Shown here: positions 1-7,307 of the stretch, piece by piece
Position numbering within the stretch: position 1 is the first letter of the stretch
How the letters are laid out: each line of letters starts with the position of its first letter
From: WTJD01 sp964225175
Lineage (GTDB): Bacteria > Pseudomonadota > Gammaproteobacteria > Xanthomonadales > SZUA-36
Assembly (NCBI GenBank): GCA_964225175.1
Contig: CAXQNK010000009.1
Span: forward strand, 1 to 14,348
Direction: 5' to 3'
Length of the DNA stretch: 14,348 nt
Notes under the pieces: generated by a model
The model's input: the letters and a program-made list of their open reading frames with translations, nothing else
Database searches by the model: none
What the model was told of the DNA's origin: nothing
Made by a program: the position numbers and the translations under genes

Positions 1-59
1 CAGTGATCATGGCCGCCCGTGCACCGTGGTTTGAGAGCGAAGGCGAACAAGCAGAATGA
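1..59 (+). CDS. nusA: Transcription termination/antitermination protein NusA, C-terminal end (partial)
   Basis: The window opens inside a reading frame (codons from position 3) that translates as VIMAARAPWFESEGEQAE and stops at TGA 57-59. The block IMAARxxWF followed by a short acidic tail matches the C-terminus of gammaproteobacterial NusA (E. coli ends in IMAARNICWFGDEA). NusA binds RNA polymerase and nut-type RNA and modulates pausing, termination and antitermination. Its place directly before infB is the expected nusA-infB order. Only about 18 residues are visible, so the call rests on the end motif plus context. The gap to the infB start is 31 nt with no terminator visible, so the two are probably cotranscribed. 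Confidence 0.85.
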   Translation, partial: VIMAARAPWFESEGEQAE

Positions 60-79
60 ACCGATAGCAATCGGTAGAC

Positions 80-84
80 AGGAG
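80..84 (+). promoter_or_regulatory. Ribosome binding site that fixes the infB start
   Basis: AGGAG lies 6 nt before the ATG at 91. An in-frame extension upstream to position 19 would overlap the nusA tail and lacks the IF2 family N-terminus. The protein starting at 91 begins MTDVTVSQLAEVLGV, the usual start of proteobacterial IF2. Confidence 0.8.
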
Positions 85-90
85 CCAGCT

Positions 91-2598
91 ATGACAGATG
101 TAACCGTTTCCCAATTGGCCGAAGTGCTCGGTGTCAGCGTAGACAAGCTGATCACACAGCTCAACAGCGCTGGAATCGAGGCCTCATCGGGCGAAGATGC
201 GGTGTCCAATGACGACAAGAAGAAGCTGCTTGCGCATCTGAGAGCGAGCCATGGCAAGTCGGAATCCGACGCAACAGCTCCAAGAAAGGTGACACTGAAA
301 AGGAAATCGGTCAGCGAACTCCGAGTCGCGGGCAGCGGGCCCCGTGCGACAACCAAGACGGTGAATGTCGAATTCCGCAAGCGCCGCACCTACGTCAAGC
401 GAGAGGCGTTGCAGGAGCAGAATGCAGAGGATCCAAGTCGCGAGGAAGCCAGGCAAGCACTCGAGGAAGCCAAGCAGCGACGCGAGTCGGAGGAGCACGC
501 ACGCCGCGAGGCCGAGGAGCAGTTGCGAAAGGAGGCCGAGCAGCAACGATTGAAGGAAGAGGAAGAGTCGACTCGTCGCGAGGCCGAGGAGAGAGCCCGG
601 CGGGAAGCGGAGCGGCTGAGAGCCGAGGAAGATGAACGCAAGCGCGAGGAAGAACGTGCCCGGCGATTGGCTGAAGATCAGCGCAAGCGCAAGAAAGAGC
701 CCAAGAAGCCGACCACACGTTACGGACGTGCTGAATTGCACGTTGCAGCCGGCGCGGCCGGCCGGCGCCGGAAGCCCACACGCAAGGTCAGCCCTTCGGC
801 GCGACCTTCCGAGCATGGCTTCTCACTTCCCACCGAGCCTGTGGTGCGCGAAGTGGAAATTCCTGAAACCATCACGGTGGCTGATCTGGCGAAGGCCATG
901 GCTGTCAAAGCTGGCGAGGTCATCAAGGCGCTCATGCAAAGTGGCGTGATGGTGACGATAAACCAGGCGCTGGACCAGGACACGGCCATGCTGATTGTCG
1001 AGGAAATGGGACACGTCGCCAAGGTGGCTGAAGAAAAGGATATCGAACAGGAATTGCTCGTCGAGCAGGACGATATCGATGCCGTGACCGCGTCGCGACC
1101 GCCGGTAGTGACCGTGATGGGTCACGTTGATCATGGCAAGACATCATTGTTGGATTACATCAGGGCGACCCAGGTTGCAGATGGCGAGGCGGGTGGCATT
1201 ACGCAGCACATAGGCGCATATCACGTGAGCACGCCGCGCGGCACGATCACGTTTCTCGATACACCGGGCCACGCCGCGTTCACCGCGATGCGAGCGCGAG
1301 GTGCACAGGCAACGGATATTGTCGTCCTGGTGGTTGCCGCCGATGATGGCGTAATGCCGCAGACCAAAGAGGCCATCCAGCATGCCCGAGCTGCGGACGT
1401 TCCGCTGATCGTCGCTGTGAACAAAATAGATCGACCTGAATCGGATCCCGAGCGAGTCAAATCGGAATTGGCCAAGGAAGAAGTGATTCCGGAAGACTGG
1501 GGTGGTGAGGAGCTCTTTGTTCCGGTCTCGGCGAAGACGGGCGAGGGTGTCGACGACTTGCTCGAAGGCATTTTGCTCCAGGCAGAGATGCTGGAGCTCA
1601 AGGCAGCCAGCGACAGGCGCGCGCGCGGACTCGTAATCGAATCAAGGTTGGACAAGGGCCGTGGGCCGGTGGCCACCATCCTGGTCCAGGAAGGAACCCT
1701 TAACCAGGGAGACATGGTCCTTGCCGGAAAGGAATTCGGACGCGTACGAGCAATGTTTGACGAAGTCGGCCAGCCGATCAAGTCGGCCGGGCCATCCATG
1801 CCGGCCGAAGTCCTTGGCCTTTCCGGCGTTCCATTTGCTGGTGACGAGGCCATTGCGGTGGCGAATGAGCGTAAGGCCCGCGAAGCGGCGTCGCAACGCG
1901 ACGATCGCATGCGAGAGGGTCGACTTGCCCAGCAGCAGGCAGCCAATCTGCAAAATCTTTTCGAAAATATGGGTAAAGAGGACCAGTTGACGGTTAACTT
2001 GATTGTCCGGGCTGACGTTCAGGGGAGTGTGGAAGCACTGCGGGACGCGCTCACCAAGCTCTCGAATGAAGAGGTGAACGTCAATATCGTGGCCGCGGGT
2101 GTCGGTGCCATCACTGAATCTGATGCCTCACTGGCACAAGCCTCCGAGGCCATTATCATTGGCTTCAACGTGCGCGCAGACAACAGCGCCCGGCGATTTA
2201 TTCAGGAAAACGAGATCGATCTGCATTATTACAGCGTGATTTATGACGCAATTGATGAAGTCAGAGCGGCTATCTCGGGGATGCTGGGCACCGAAACGCG
2301 CGAAAACATCATCGGTCTGGCGGAGGTCAAGGACGTGTTCCGTTCCTCCAAGCTGGGCGCGATTGCAGGTTGTCTCGTAGTGGAAGGGGTGGTCAAGCGC
2401 AACAACCCCATTCGGGTACTTCGCGACAACGTGGTCATCTTTGAAGGCGAGCTGGAATCATTGCGACGCTTCAAGGACGATGTTGGAGAAGTTCAGTCAG
2501 GCACGGAGTGCGGTATCGGCGTCAAGATGTACAACGACATCAAGCCCGGCGACCAGATTGAATGCTTCGAGCGAATCGAGGTGCAGAAAACGCTCTGA
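91..2598 (+). CDS. infB: Translation initiation factor IF-2
   Basis: IF2 is the GTPase that places initiator fMet-tRNA on the 30S subunit and promotes 50S joining. The 835-residue product has the proteobacterial domain order. First come an N-terminal IF2_N module (about 1-50) and a basic IF2-associated segment (about 70-110). A highly charged Glu/Arg coiled coil follows (about 115-205), then a second IF2_N module (about 255-310). The G domain carries G1 GHVDHGKT at 344-351, a G2-like GGITQHIGAY, G3 DTPGH at 390-394, G4 NKID at 444-447 and G5 SAKTGEG at 480-486. The tRNA-binding domains complete the protein. E. coli IF2 is 890 residues; the difference lies in the variable linker. No GTPase residue is missing. 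It sits between nusA and rbfA, with the rbfA ATG 2 nt past its stop, so translation is probably coupled. Confidence 0.98.
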   Translation: MTDVTVSQLAEVLGVSVDKLITQLNSAGIEASSGEDAVSNDDKKKLLAHLRASHGKSESDATAPRKVTLKRKSVSELRVAGSGPRATTKTVNVEFRKRRTYVKREALQEQNAEDPSREEARQALEEAKQRRESEEHARREAEEQLRKEAEQQRLKEEEESTRREAEERARREAERLRAEEDERKREEERARRLAEDQRKRKKEPKKPTTRYGRAELHVAAGAAGRRRKPTRKVSPSARPSEHGFSLPTEPVVREVEIPETITVADLAKAMAVKAGEVIKALMQSGVMVTINQALDQDTAMLIVEEMGHVAKVAEEKDIEQELLVEQDDIDAVTASRPPVVTVMGHVDHGKTSLLDYIRATQVADGEAGGITQHIGAYHVSTPRGTITFLDTPGHAAFTAMRARGAQATDIVVLVVAADDGVMPQTKEAIQHARAADVPLIVAVNKIDRPESDPERVKSELAKEEVIPEDWGGEELFVPVSAKTGEGVDDLLEGILLQAEMLELKAASDRRARGLVIESRLDKGRGPVATILVQEGTLNQGDMVLAGKEFGRVRAMFDEVGQPIKSAGPSMPAEVLGLSGVPFAGDEAIAVANERKAREAASQRDDRMREGRLAQQQAANLQNLFENMGKEDQLTVNLIVRADVQGSVEALRDALTKLSNEEVNVNIVAAGVGAITESDASLAQASEAIIIGFNVRADNSARRFIQENEIDLHYYSVIYDAIDEVRAAISGMLGTETRENIIGLAEVKDVFRSSKLGAIAGCLVVEGVVKRNNPIRVLRDNVVIFEGELESLRRFKDDVGEVQSGTECGIGVKMYNDIKPGDQIECFERIEVQKTL

Positions 2599-2600
2599 CC

Positions 2601-3008
2601 ATGCCCCAGCAATTCAGAAGATCAGACCGGGTTGCGGGACTTTTGAGACGCGAACTCGCGCAGTTGATCCAGATGCAGGTGAAAGACCCTGATCTGGGCT
2701 TCATCAGCGTGTCCGACGTTGAAGTTTCCCGGGACCTTGCCCATGCCAAGGTCTATATCACGGTATTTGAGAGTGACCGGGCGGCGTCCTCGATTCAGGC
2801 TCTCAAGAAAGCGCGAGGGTTTTTACGCTCGCAGCTTGGCCAGTCACTTCGCATGCGAAGCGTTCCGGAATTGCATTTTCTCCACGATGACTCGGTCGAA
2901 ACCGGGGCGAAGATGGATCGACTGATCTCGGTGGCCGTCGCCTCGGATGGGGATGACCCTGGCGAGGGCAACGACCCGGAGCCTGATCAGGTCGAGAAAA
3001 ACCCGTGA
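2601..3008 (+). CDS. rbfA: 30S ribosome-binding factor RbfA
   Basis: RbfA is a small KH-fold protein that binds immature 30S subunits and helps mature the 16S 5' end, notably in cold adaptation. The 135-residue product starts MPQQFRRSDRVAGLLRRELAQLI, the family's usual N-terminal helix. It continues with the core block VKDPDLGFISVSDVEVSRDL followed by AKVYITVF, and later PELHFLHDDSVETGAKMDRLI. The last 20 or so residues are acidic and variable, as in other RbfA proteins. The ATG at 2601 is preferred over an upstream in-frame start at 2562 that lies inside infB, because the family N-terminus begins here. The frame overlaps the GTG of truB at its stop (GTGA), a classic translational-coupling arrangement. 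Confidence 0.96.
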   Translation: MPQQFRRSDRVAGLLRRELAQLIQMQVKDPDLGFISVSDVEVSRDLAHAKVYITVFESDRAASSIQALKKARGFLRSQLGQSLRMRSVPELHFLHDDSVETGAKMDRLISVAVASDGDDPGEGNDPEPDQVEKNP

Positions 3009-3928
3009 GTCGCCGCCGGCGGGGCCGGCCGGTCCATGGTGTGGTTCTGCTCGACAAGCCCGCTGGGCTCAGCTCAAACCAGGCCTTGCAAAAAGTTCGT
3101 CGAATTTTCGATGCCCGAAAGGGCGGCCACACCGGAAGCCTCGACCCTTTTGCAACCGGGCTGTTACCTATTTGCCTCGGTGAGGCGACCAAGACGGCGG
3201 GCCTGCTGCTGGAAACGGACAAGCACTACCTTGCCACCGCGCGCTTGGGGGAGGCCACTGAGACCGGAGATGTCGAGGGGCGGGTAGTGCAGCGTTGCGA
3301 GATTCCCGAGTTGTCTGAGGATCGCATCCGACTCATCTTTGACCGGTTCAAGGGGAAGATTTCCCAGGTGCCGCCGATGTATTCTGCGCTCAAAGTCCAG
3401 GGTCGGCCGCTGTATGAGCTTGCACGTGCCGGGAAAAAGGTTGAGCGCAAAGCGCGCGACGTGGAAATTAAATCCCTGGAGCTCGTTAACTGGGAATCAC
3501 CCCATTTTGAATTCAGGGTGCATTGCTCCAAGGGAACCTACATCAGAACGCTGGCGGAGGACATTGCCGCTGAATTGGGCACCTGTGCGCACCTGACCGC
3601 TCTCCGGCGCACCCGGGTAGGACCTTTTGACGGTGCCCCCATGGTGGGCCTGGAAGAGTTGCAGCGCGCAGCGGATGCGGACGAGTTGGGCGATATCCTG
3701 TTGCCGGTGGATTCCGGTTTGTCTGCCTGGCCTGAAGTGACATTGAATGCTGAATCGACCCGGAGATTCCGGCATGGAAACGACGTACCCTGCGAATGGG
3801 TGCAGCCGGGAGAGTGCCGGGTAATCAGCTCGAGTGGGGAACTCATTGGGTTGGGAAAGGTGAGTTCTCATAAGCGCCTGAGACCGACGCGCGTTTTTCA
3901 GTTGGGTGGGCAGACTACAGGACGGTGA
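3005..3928 (+). CDS. truB: tRNA pseudouridine(55) synthase TruB
   Basis: TruB isomerises U55 in the T-loop of nearly all tRNAs to pseudouridine and also acts as a tRNA chaperone. The 307-residue product (E. coli 314) has the N-terminal GVVLLDKPAGLSSNQALQKV block. The catalytic motif GGHTGSLDPFATGLLP follows, with the nucleophilic Asp at residue 47. The motif with PPMYSALKVQGRPLYELAR and the segment KGTYIRTLAEDIA are both typical of the catalytic fold. A C-terminal PUA-like region ends the protein. The start is GTG at 3005, overlapping the rbfA stop by 4 nt, so translation is probably coupled to rbfA. The next gene, rpsO, has its own promoter about 20 nt past the truB stop. Confidence 0.97.
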   Translation: MSRRRRGRPVHGVVLLDKPAGLSSNQALQKVRRIFDARKGGHTGSLDPFATGLLPICLGEATKTAGLLLETDKHYLATARLGEATETGDVEGRVVQRCEIPELSEDRIRLIFDRFKGKISQVPPMYSALKVQGRPLYELARAGKKVERKARDVEIKSLELVNWESPHFEFRVHCSKGTYIRTLAEDIAAELGTCAHLTALRRTRVGPFDGAPMVGLEELQRAADADELGDILLPVDSGLSAWPEVTLNAESTRRFRHGNDVPCEWVQPGECRVISSSGELIGLGKVSSHKRLRPTRVFQLGGQTTGR

Positions 3929-3947
3929 ATGTGCGATTTTTAATCGC

Positions 3948-3976
3948 TTGTCCACCGTCAATAGCGATAGTACAAT
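3948..3976 (+). promoter_or_regulatory. Sigma70-type promoter for rpsO
   Basis: A -35 box TTGTCC (3948-3953) and a -10 box TACAAT (3971-3976) are separated by exactly 17 nt. They match the consensus at 4/6 and 5/6 positions and lie just beyond the truB stop. The predicted start near 3983 gives a leader of about 108 nt before rpsO. A separate promoter for rpsO downstream of truB is also the arrangement known in E. coli. No start site has been measured here. Confidence 0.72.
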
Positions 3977-4030
3977 ACGCGGCTACCTGAAACCGGGGCT
4001 GCGAAGTTTTTGCAAAGACCCAAACGTGCA

Positions 4031-4054
4031 GGCCGATTCGTTGGCCGGGTTTTT
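4031..4054 (+). promoter_or_regulatory. UUCG-capped hairpin plus U-run in the rpsO leader (attenuator or S15 control element)
   Basis: GGCCGA (4031-4036) and TTGGCC (4041-4046) form a 6-bp stem with one G-U pair around a TTCG tetraloop. GGG and five T residues (4050-4054) follow. An upstream ACCC (4018-4021) could pair with GGGT (4047-4050) to enclose the hairpin with a bulge. The shape resembles a short intrinsic terminator and lies inside the rpsO 5' leader. It could limit read-through from truB, attenuate rpsO, or take part in S15 autoregulation, which is known from E. coli to use leader structure. Which of these holds cannot be decided by eye. Confidence 0.45.
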
Positions 4055-4090
4055 ACAAAGGCTTCGGGCTCTAGATATGGAGAGGAAACC

Positions 4091-4360
4091 ATGTCTTTAA
4101 GTACTGAAGCAAAAAGTGCAATTGTGGAACAACACAAGCGTTCTCCTAACGACACCGGGTCTCCGGAAGTCCAGGTGGCGCTGCTGACTTCCCGAATCCA
4201 ACACCTGACTGAACACTTCAAAATTCACAAAGGTGACCATCACTCCCGTCGTGGCTTGTTACGCTTGGTCAATCAGCGTCGAAGCCTGCTCGACTATCTG
4301 AAAAAGACAGACGTGCAGCGCTATCGTGACTTGATTGGTCAACTCGGCCTGCGTCGCTAA
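4091..4360 (+). CDS. rpsO: 30S ribosomal protein S15
   Basis: S15 is a primary 16S rRNA-binding protein that nucleates assembly of the 30S platform and contributes an inter-subunit bridge. The product from the ATG at 4091 is exactly 89 residues including Met, the family length. It contains TGSPEVQVALLTSRIQHLTEHFK, then DHHSRRGLLRLVNQRRSLLDYLK and the terminal RYRDLIGQLGLRR. These carry the conserved rRNA-contacting His, Asp and Ser residues. GGAGAGGA (4079-4086) is a strong ribosome binding site and sets this start; an upstream in-frame ATG at 4010 is in the leader and is rejected. S15 commonly represses its own translation through leader structure, and a candidate structure is present at 4031-4054. 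Confidence 0.98.
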   Translation: MSLSTEAKSAIVEQHKRSPNDTGSPEVQVALLTSRIQHLTEHFKIHKGDHHSRRGLLRLVNQRRSLLDYLKKTDVQRYRDLIGQLGLRR

Positions 4361-4389
4361 TCTTTTTGACTTTCAGGATTGGCTGAGAT

Positions 4390-4419
4390 CTCTGGCAAAT
4401 TTCAAACATCCTGCCAGGG
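4390..4419 (+). promoter_or_regulatory. Hairpin in the rpsO-pnp intergenic region
   Basis: CTCTGGCA (4390-4397) can pair with TGCCAGGG (4412-4419) to give an 8-bp stem with one G-U pair and a 14-nt loop. No T-run follows, so it is not a standard terminator. In E. coli the pnp leader holds an RNase III-cleaved stem-loop through which PNPase controls its own mRNA. Position and shape make this a candidate for the same role, but the stem is shorter than the E. coli one. Confidence 0.35.
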
Positions 4420-4455
4420 TGTCGGCGTACATGTTCAATATAGTGGGAATTACAC

Positions 4456-6549
4456 GTGCAAAAGTTAACAAAAACATTTCAGTTTGGTGACCACGAGGTC
4501 ACGATAGAGACGGGTCAGATTGCCCGTCAGGCCTCCGCCGCGGTCATGGTGTCCATGGGCGATACGGTGGTCATGGTGAGCGTAGTAGGACAGAGAGAGG
4601 CCGATCCGGGTCGACCATTCTTCCCCCTCACGGTGAATTACCAGGAAAAATTCTATGCTGCCGGCCGGATTCCCGGAGGGTTCTTCAAACGGGAGGGCCG
4701 CCCGACCGAGAAGGAAACCCTGACTTGCCGACTCATTGACCGGCCCATCAGGCCACTCTTCCCCAAGGGATTCATGAATGAGGTCCAGGTCATCGCGAAC
4801 TTGATGTCTTCCAATCCGGAGATTGATGGAGATATCCCGGCGTTGATCGGCACATCTGCGGCCCTGGCGCTGTCCGGAATACCCTTTAATGGACCGATCG
4901 GTGCTGCCCGCGTGGGTTACGTCGATGGGAATTACGTATTGAATCCGACGGCCAGTCAATTGGCCGATTCAAAACTGGACCTGGTCGTTGCCGGGACCGA
5001 GTCAGCGGTGCTGATGGTGGAGTCGGAAGCGCAGCTGCTGTCGGAGGAAGTCATGCTGGGTGCGGTGACATTTGGACACTCAAGCATGCAGGTGGTCGTC
5101 AACGCGGTTAAAGAGCTTGCTGCCGAGGCAGGCGCAGTGGCATGGGACTGGACGGCACCCGAGGTGGACGCTGGCCTGGCCGAGAAGGTGGCCGCCACGG
5201 CCACGACTGGACTGACCGAGGCCTATGCGATTGCCGACAAGATGCAACGCCGTGATGCTATTGCGGCCGTCAAGTCGGCACTGCTGGATTCGATGTGTGA
5301 TGAAGACGACGAAAAAGCGCCAGCCAAGGGTGACGTTTCCGACGCTTTCTCCAAGCTGGAAAAGCAGCTTGTTCGTGAGCACATTCTCTCCGGTCAGGCG
5401 AGGATCGATGGACGGGACCTGACGACGGTGCGGCCTATCTCCGTGGAATGCGGCCTGTTGCCGAGGGCCCACGGGTCGGCATTATTCACGCGGGGTGAAA
5501 CCCAGGCTATCGTTGCCACGACACTGGGTACCACGCGAGATGCGCAGATCATTGACGCGGTTACGGGCGAATACAAAGACCCGTTCATGCTGCACTACAA
5601 CTTTCCGCCATTCTGTGTCGGTGAAACGGGCTTCATGGGTGGTCCGAAGCGGCGCGAAATCGGGCATGGCCGTCTCGCTCGCCGTGGTGTGTCAGCGGTT
5701 CTGCCCAGCATAGAAGATTTTCCGTACGTGCTGCGAGTGGTCTCTGAAATTACCGAATCGAACGGATCCAGTTCGATGGCCTCGGTGTGCGGTACCTCAC
5801 TGTCCCTGATGGACGCCGGTGTGCCTGTGAAGGCGCCTGTGGCGGGCATCGCCATGGGCCTGATCAAAGAGGGTGATCGTTTCGCGGTGCTTTCCGACAT
5901 CCTTGGTGATGAAGATCACCTTGGCGATATGGACTTCAAAGTGGCTGGAACCTCAGAGGGCATCACGGCGCTGCAGATGGACATCAAGATCGAGGGCATC
6001 ACCGAAGAAATCATGAACATTGCCCTCGCGCAGGCTCGTGACGGACGCAATTTTATTCTTGACGAGATGAATAAAGTCATCAGCTCACCTCGCGAGGAGA
6101 TGTCTGAGTTTGCCCCGAGATTGATCACCATCAAGATACATCCAGATAAGATTCGGGATGTGATCGGTAAAGGTGGCGTGACCATTCGCTCCATCACCGA
6201 AGAGACGGGTGCAACAATCGATATCACCGATGACGGCACCGTCACGATTGGTTCAGTAAACCAGGCGGCAGGTGCCGATGCGAAGCGCCGCATCGAACAG
6301 ATCACCGCCGACATTGAGCCAGGACAAATCTTCGAAGGCAAGGTCATCAAGATCATGAACTTCGGCGCATTCGTATCGCTCACGCCGGGCCGTGACGGCT
6401 TGGTGCATATTTCACAGCTCTCTGAGGAGCGTGTGGAGAACGTTACGGACGTCGTCAAAGAAGGTGAGATGGTCAAGGTCAAGGTGCTGGAAGTGGACAA
6501 GCAAGGGCGAATTCGCCTGTCGATGAAAGCTGTCAACGAATCCGACTGA
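4456..6549 (+). CDS. pnp: Polyribonucleotide nucleotidyltransferase (PNPase)
   Basis: PNPase degrades RNA 3' to 5' by phosphorolysis, releasing nucleoside diphosphates, and is a core degradosome exonuclease. The 697-residue product (E. coli 711) has the first RNase PH core (about 1-215), the alpha-helical linker, and the second RNase PH core (about 315-545). The second core includes FMGGPKRREIGHGRLARRG and the catalytic stretch SDILGDEDHLGDMDFK. There Asp487, Asp493 and Lys495 correspond to E. coli Asp486, Asp492 and Lys494. A KH domain with IGKGG and a C-terminal S1 domain (GKVIKIMNFGAFVSL...GLVHISQL) complete it. The start codon is GTG at 4456 with a poor Shine-Dalgarno sequence (TGGGAA upstream), which fits a gene controlled after transcription. 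It lies 95 nt after rpsO and is probably read from the rpsO promoter too. Confidence 0.98.
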   Translation: MQKLTKTFQFGDHEVTIETGQIARQASAAVMVSMGDTVVMVSVVGQREADPGRPFFPLTVNYQEKFYAAGRIPGGFFKREGRPTEKETLTCRLIDRPIRPLFPKGFMNEVQVIANLMSSNPEIDGDIPALIGTSAALALSGIPFNGPIGAARVGYVDGNYVLNPTASQLADSKLDLVVAGTESAVLMVESEAQLLSEEVMLGAVTFGHSSMQVVVNAVKELAAEAGAVAWDWTAPEVDAGLAEKVAATATTGLTEAYAIADKMQRRDAIAAVKSALLDSMCDEDDEKAPAKGDVSDAFSKLEKQLVREHILSGQARIDGRDLTTVRPISVECGLLPRAHGSALFTRGETQAIVATTLGTTRDAQIIDAVTGEYKDPFMLHYNFPPFCVGETGFMGGPKRREIGHGRLARRGVSAVLPSIEDFPYVLRVVSEITESNGSSSMASVCGTSLSLMDAGVPVKAPVAGIAMGLIKEGDRFAVLSDILGDEDHLGDMDFKVAGTSEGITALQMDIKIEGITEEIMNIALAQARDGRNFILDEMNKVISSPREEMSEFAPRLITIKIHPDKIRDVIGKGGVTIRSITEETGATIDITDDGTVTIGSVNQAAGADAKRRIEQITADIEPGQIFEGKVIKIMNFGAFVSLTPGRDGLVHISQLSEERVENVTDVVKEGEMVKVKVLEVDKQGRIRLSMKAVNESD

Positions 6550-6571
6550 CTCCGTTTGGGCGGGTCTTGAG

Positions 6572-6601
6572 AAGCGGCGTGTCATTAAGGCGCGCCGTTT
6601 T
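6572..6601 (+). terminator. Probable intrinsic terminator after pnp
   Basis: AAGCGGCGTG (6572-6581) pairs with CGCGCCGTTT (6591-6600), with two G-U pairs around a 9-nt loop. The run TTTT at 6598-6601 follows the GC-rich part. It begins 22 nt after the pnp stop and closes the translation/RNA-decay cluster. Confidence 0.72.
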
Positions 6602-6631
6602 CCGTTAAGCACTGGCGTGCCTGGGGACATG

Positions 6632-6656
6632 TTGATTGCTCAAATTGGGCTAGAAT
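6632..6656 (+). promoter_or_regulatory. Weak promoter candidate upstream of the methyltransferase
   Basis: TAGAAT (6651-6656) is a fair -10 box. The best -35-like hexamer, TTGATT (6632-6637), is only 13 nt away, which is too short for standard sigma70 use. Because the pnp terminator lies upstream, the methyltransferase needs a promoter of its own near here. Confidence 0.3.
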
Positions 6657-6681
6657 CGAGTGCTGGAAAGGGAGAAACGAA

Positions 6682-7278
6682 ATGTCGTGGGACCGTTCCG
6701 AAGTCATGAATCGACGAACGGGTGTTTTGGGCCTGTTCGACAAGTTACGTTACAAGGAGATTTACCGGCAGGTCATTGGCCTGCTGCTGGTCCTGGTATG
6801 TGCCTTGTGTGCTGAACCCGGGCACGAGCGTGTGCTGGTGGGTTTCCTGATCGCTGCCGCTGGACAGTTGTTCAGGGTTTTTGCGGCAGGTACCATTTTC
6901 AAGAATCAGCAACTGGCGAGCAATGGCGCTTATTCCATCGTTCGTCACCCGCTATACCTGGGTAACATTCTTATTCTTGGCGGTTTCAGTCTGGCGGCCG
7001 GAAACATCTGGGTGGCAGGGGTCATTCTGCTGTTCTTCCTCATTTGGTACCCGGCGGCGATCAGATATGAAGATGCCAAACTTGAACGAATTTTTGGTGA
7101 TGCCTGGCGCGACTGGAGTCGCGGAACTAACGCCGTGCTGCCCAACCGCATTCAGTGGGCAAGGCTGACGGATACCCAATGGAAGGCCCGACAATCTCTG
7201 TTCCGGAATGGTGAATTTCCCATCTCCGTGTACCTCCTCGCATGCGCGGCGTGGCTGTGGTTCAAGACGCATTCCTGA
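6682..7278 (+). CDS. Membrane methyltransferase of the isoprenylcysteine carboxyl methyltransferase / PEMT-like superfamily
   Basis: The 198-residue protein is an integral membrane protein with hydrophobic segments at about 31-45, 51-70, 95-126 (probably a helical hairpin) and 180-195. The diagnostic block is NGAYSIVRHPLYLGN (81-95), the SAM-binding RHPxYxG motif of ICMT- and PEMT-like enzymes. It is followed by E130-DAKLERIFGDAW, which matches their E...L...FG..W signature. Members methylate lipids, isoprenyl-cysteine-like thiols or other small substrates at the inner membrane; bacterial substrates are mostly unknown, and none can be assigned here. AGGGAG at 6669-6674 supports the ATG at 6682. 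The downstream DUF6165-like gene is 29 nt away on the same strand, so the two may be cotranscribed. Confidence 0.85.
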   Translation: MSWDRSEVMNRRTGVLGLFDKLRYKEIYRQVIGLLLVLVCALCAEPGHERVLVGFLIAAAGQLFRVFAAGTIFKNQQLASNGAYSIVRHPLYLGNILILGGFSLAAGNIWVAGVILLFFLIWYPAAIRYEDAKLERIFGDAWRDWSRGTNAVLPNRIQWARLTDTQWKARQSLFRNGEFPISVYLLACAAWLWFKTHS

Positions 7279-7307
7279 CAACCTGCAAACAGCGAAAGGA
7301 GCCTTGA

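Noticed and set aside
470..660. Repeated GAGGCCGAGGAG-type units in infB that might look like a tandem DNA repeat
   Set aside because: They encode the Glu/Arg coiled-coil linker common in proteobacterial IF2; the repeat is imperfect and in frame.
184..816. Long minus-strand open frame (210 residues) opposite infB, plus several overlapping short ones
   Set aside because: It is an antisense shadow of the charged IF2 linker; its Leu- and Ser-rich composition reflects the complement of repeated Glu/Arg codons, and it has no family features.
1221..1946. 241-residue minus-strand open frame opposite the IF2 G domain
   Set aside because: It lies wholly inside the conserved infB coding region and translates to low-complexity Ser/Arg/Ala sequence typical of an antisense frame.
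5916..6536. 206-residue minus-strand open frame opposite the end of pnp
   Set aside because: It is antisense to the PNPase KH and S1 domains, is rich in Ser/Ile/Met, and shows no recognisable domain.
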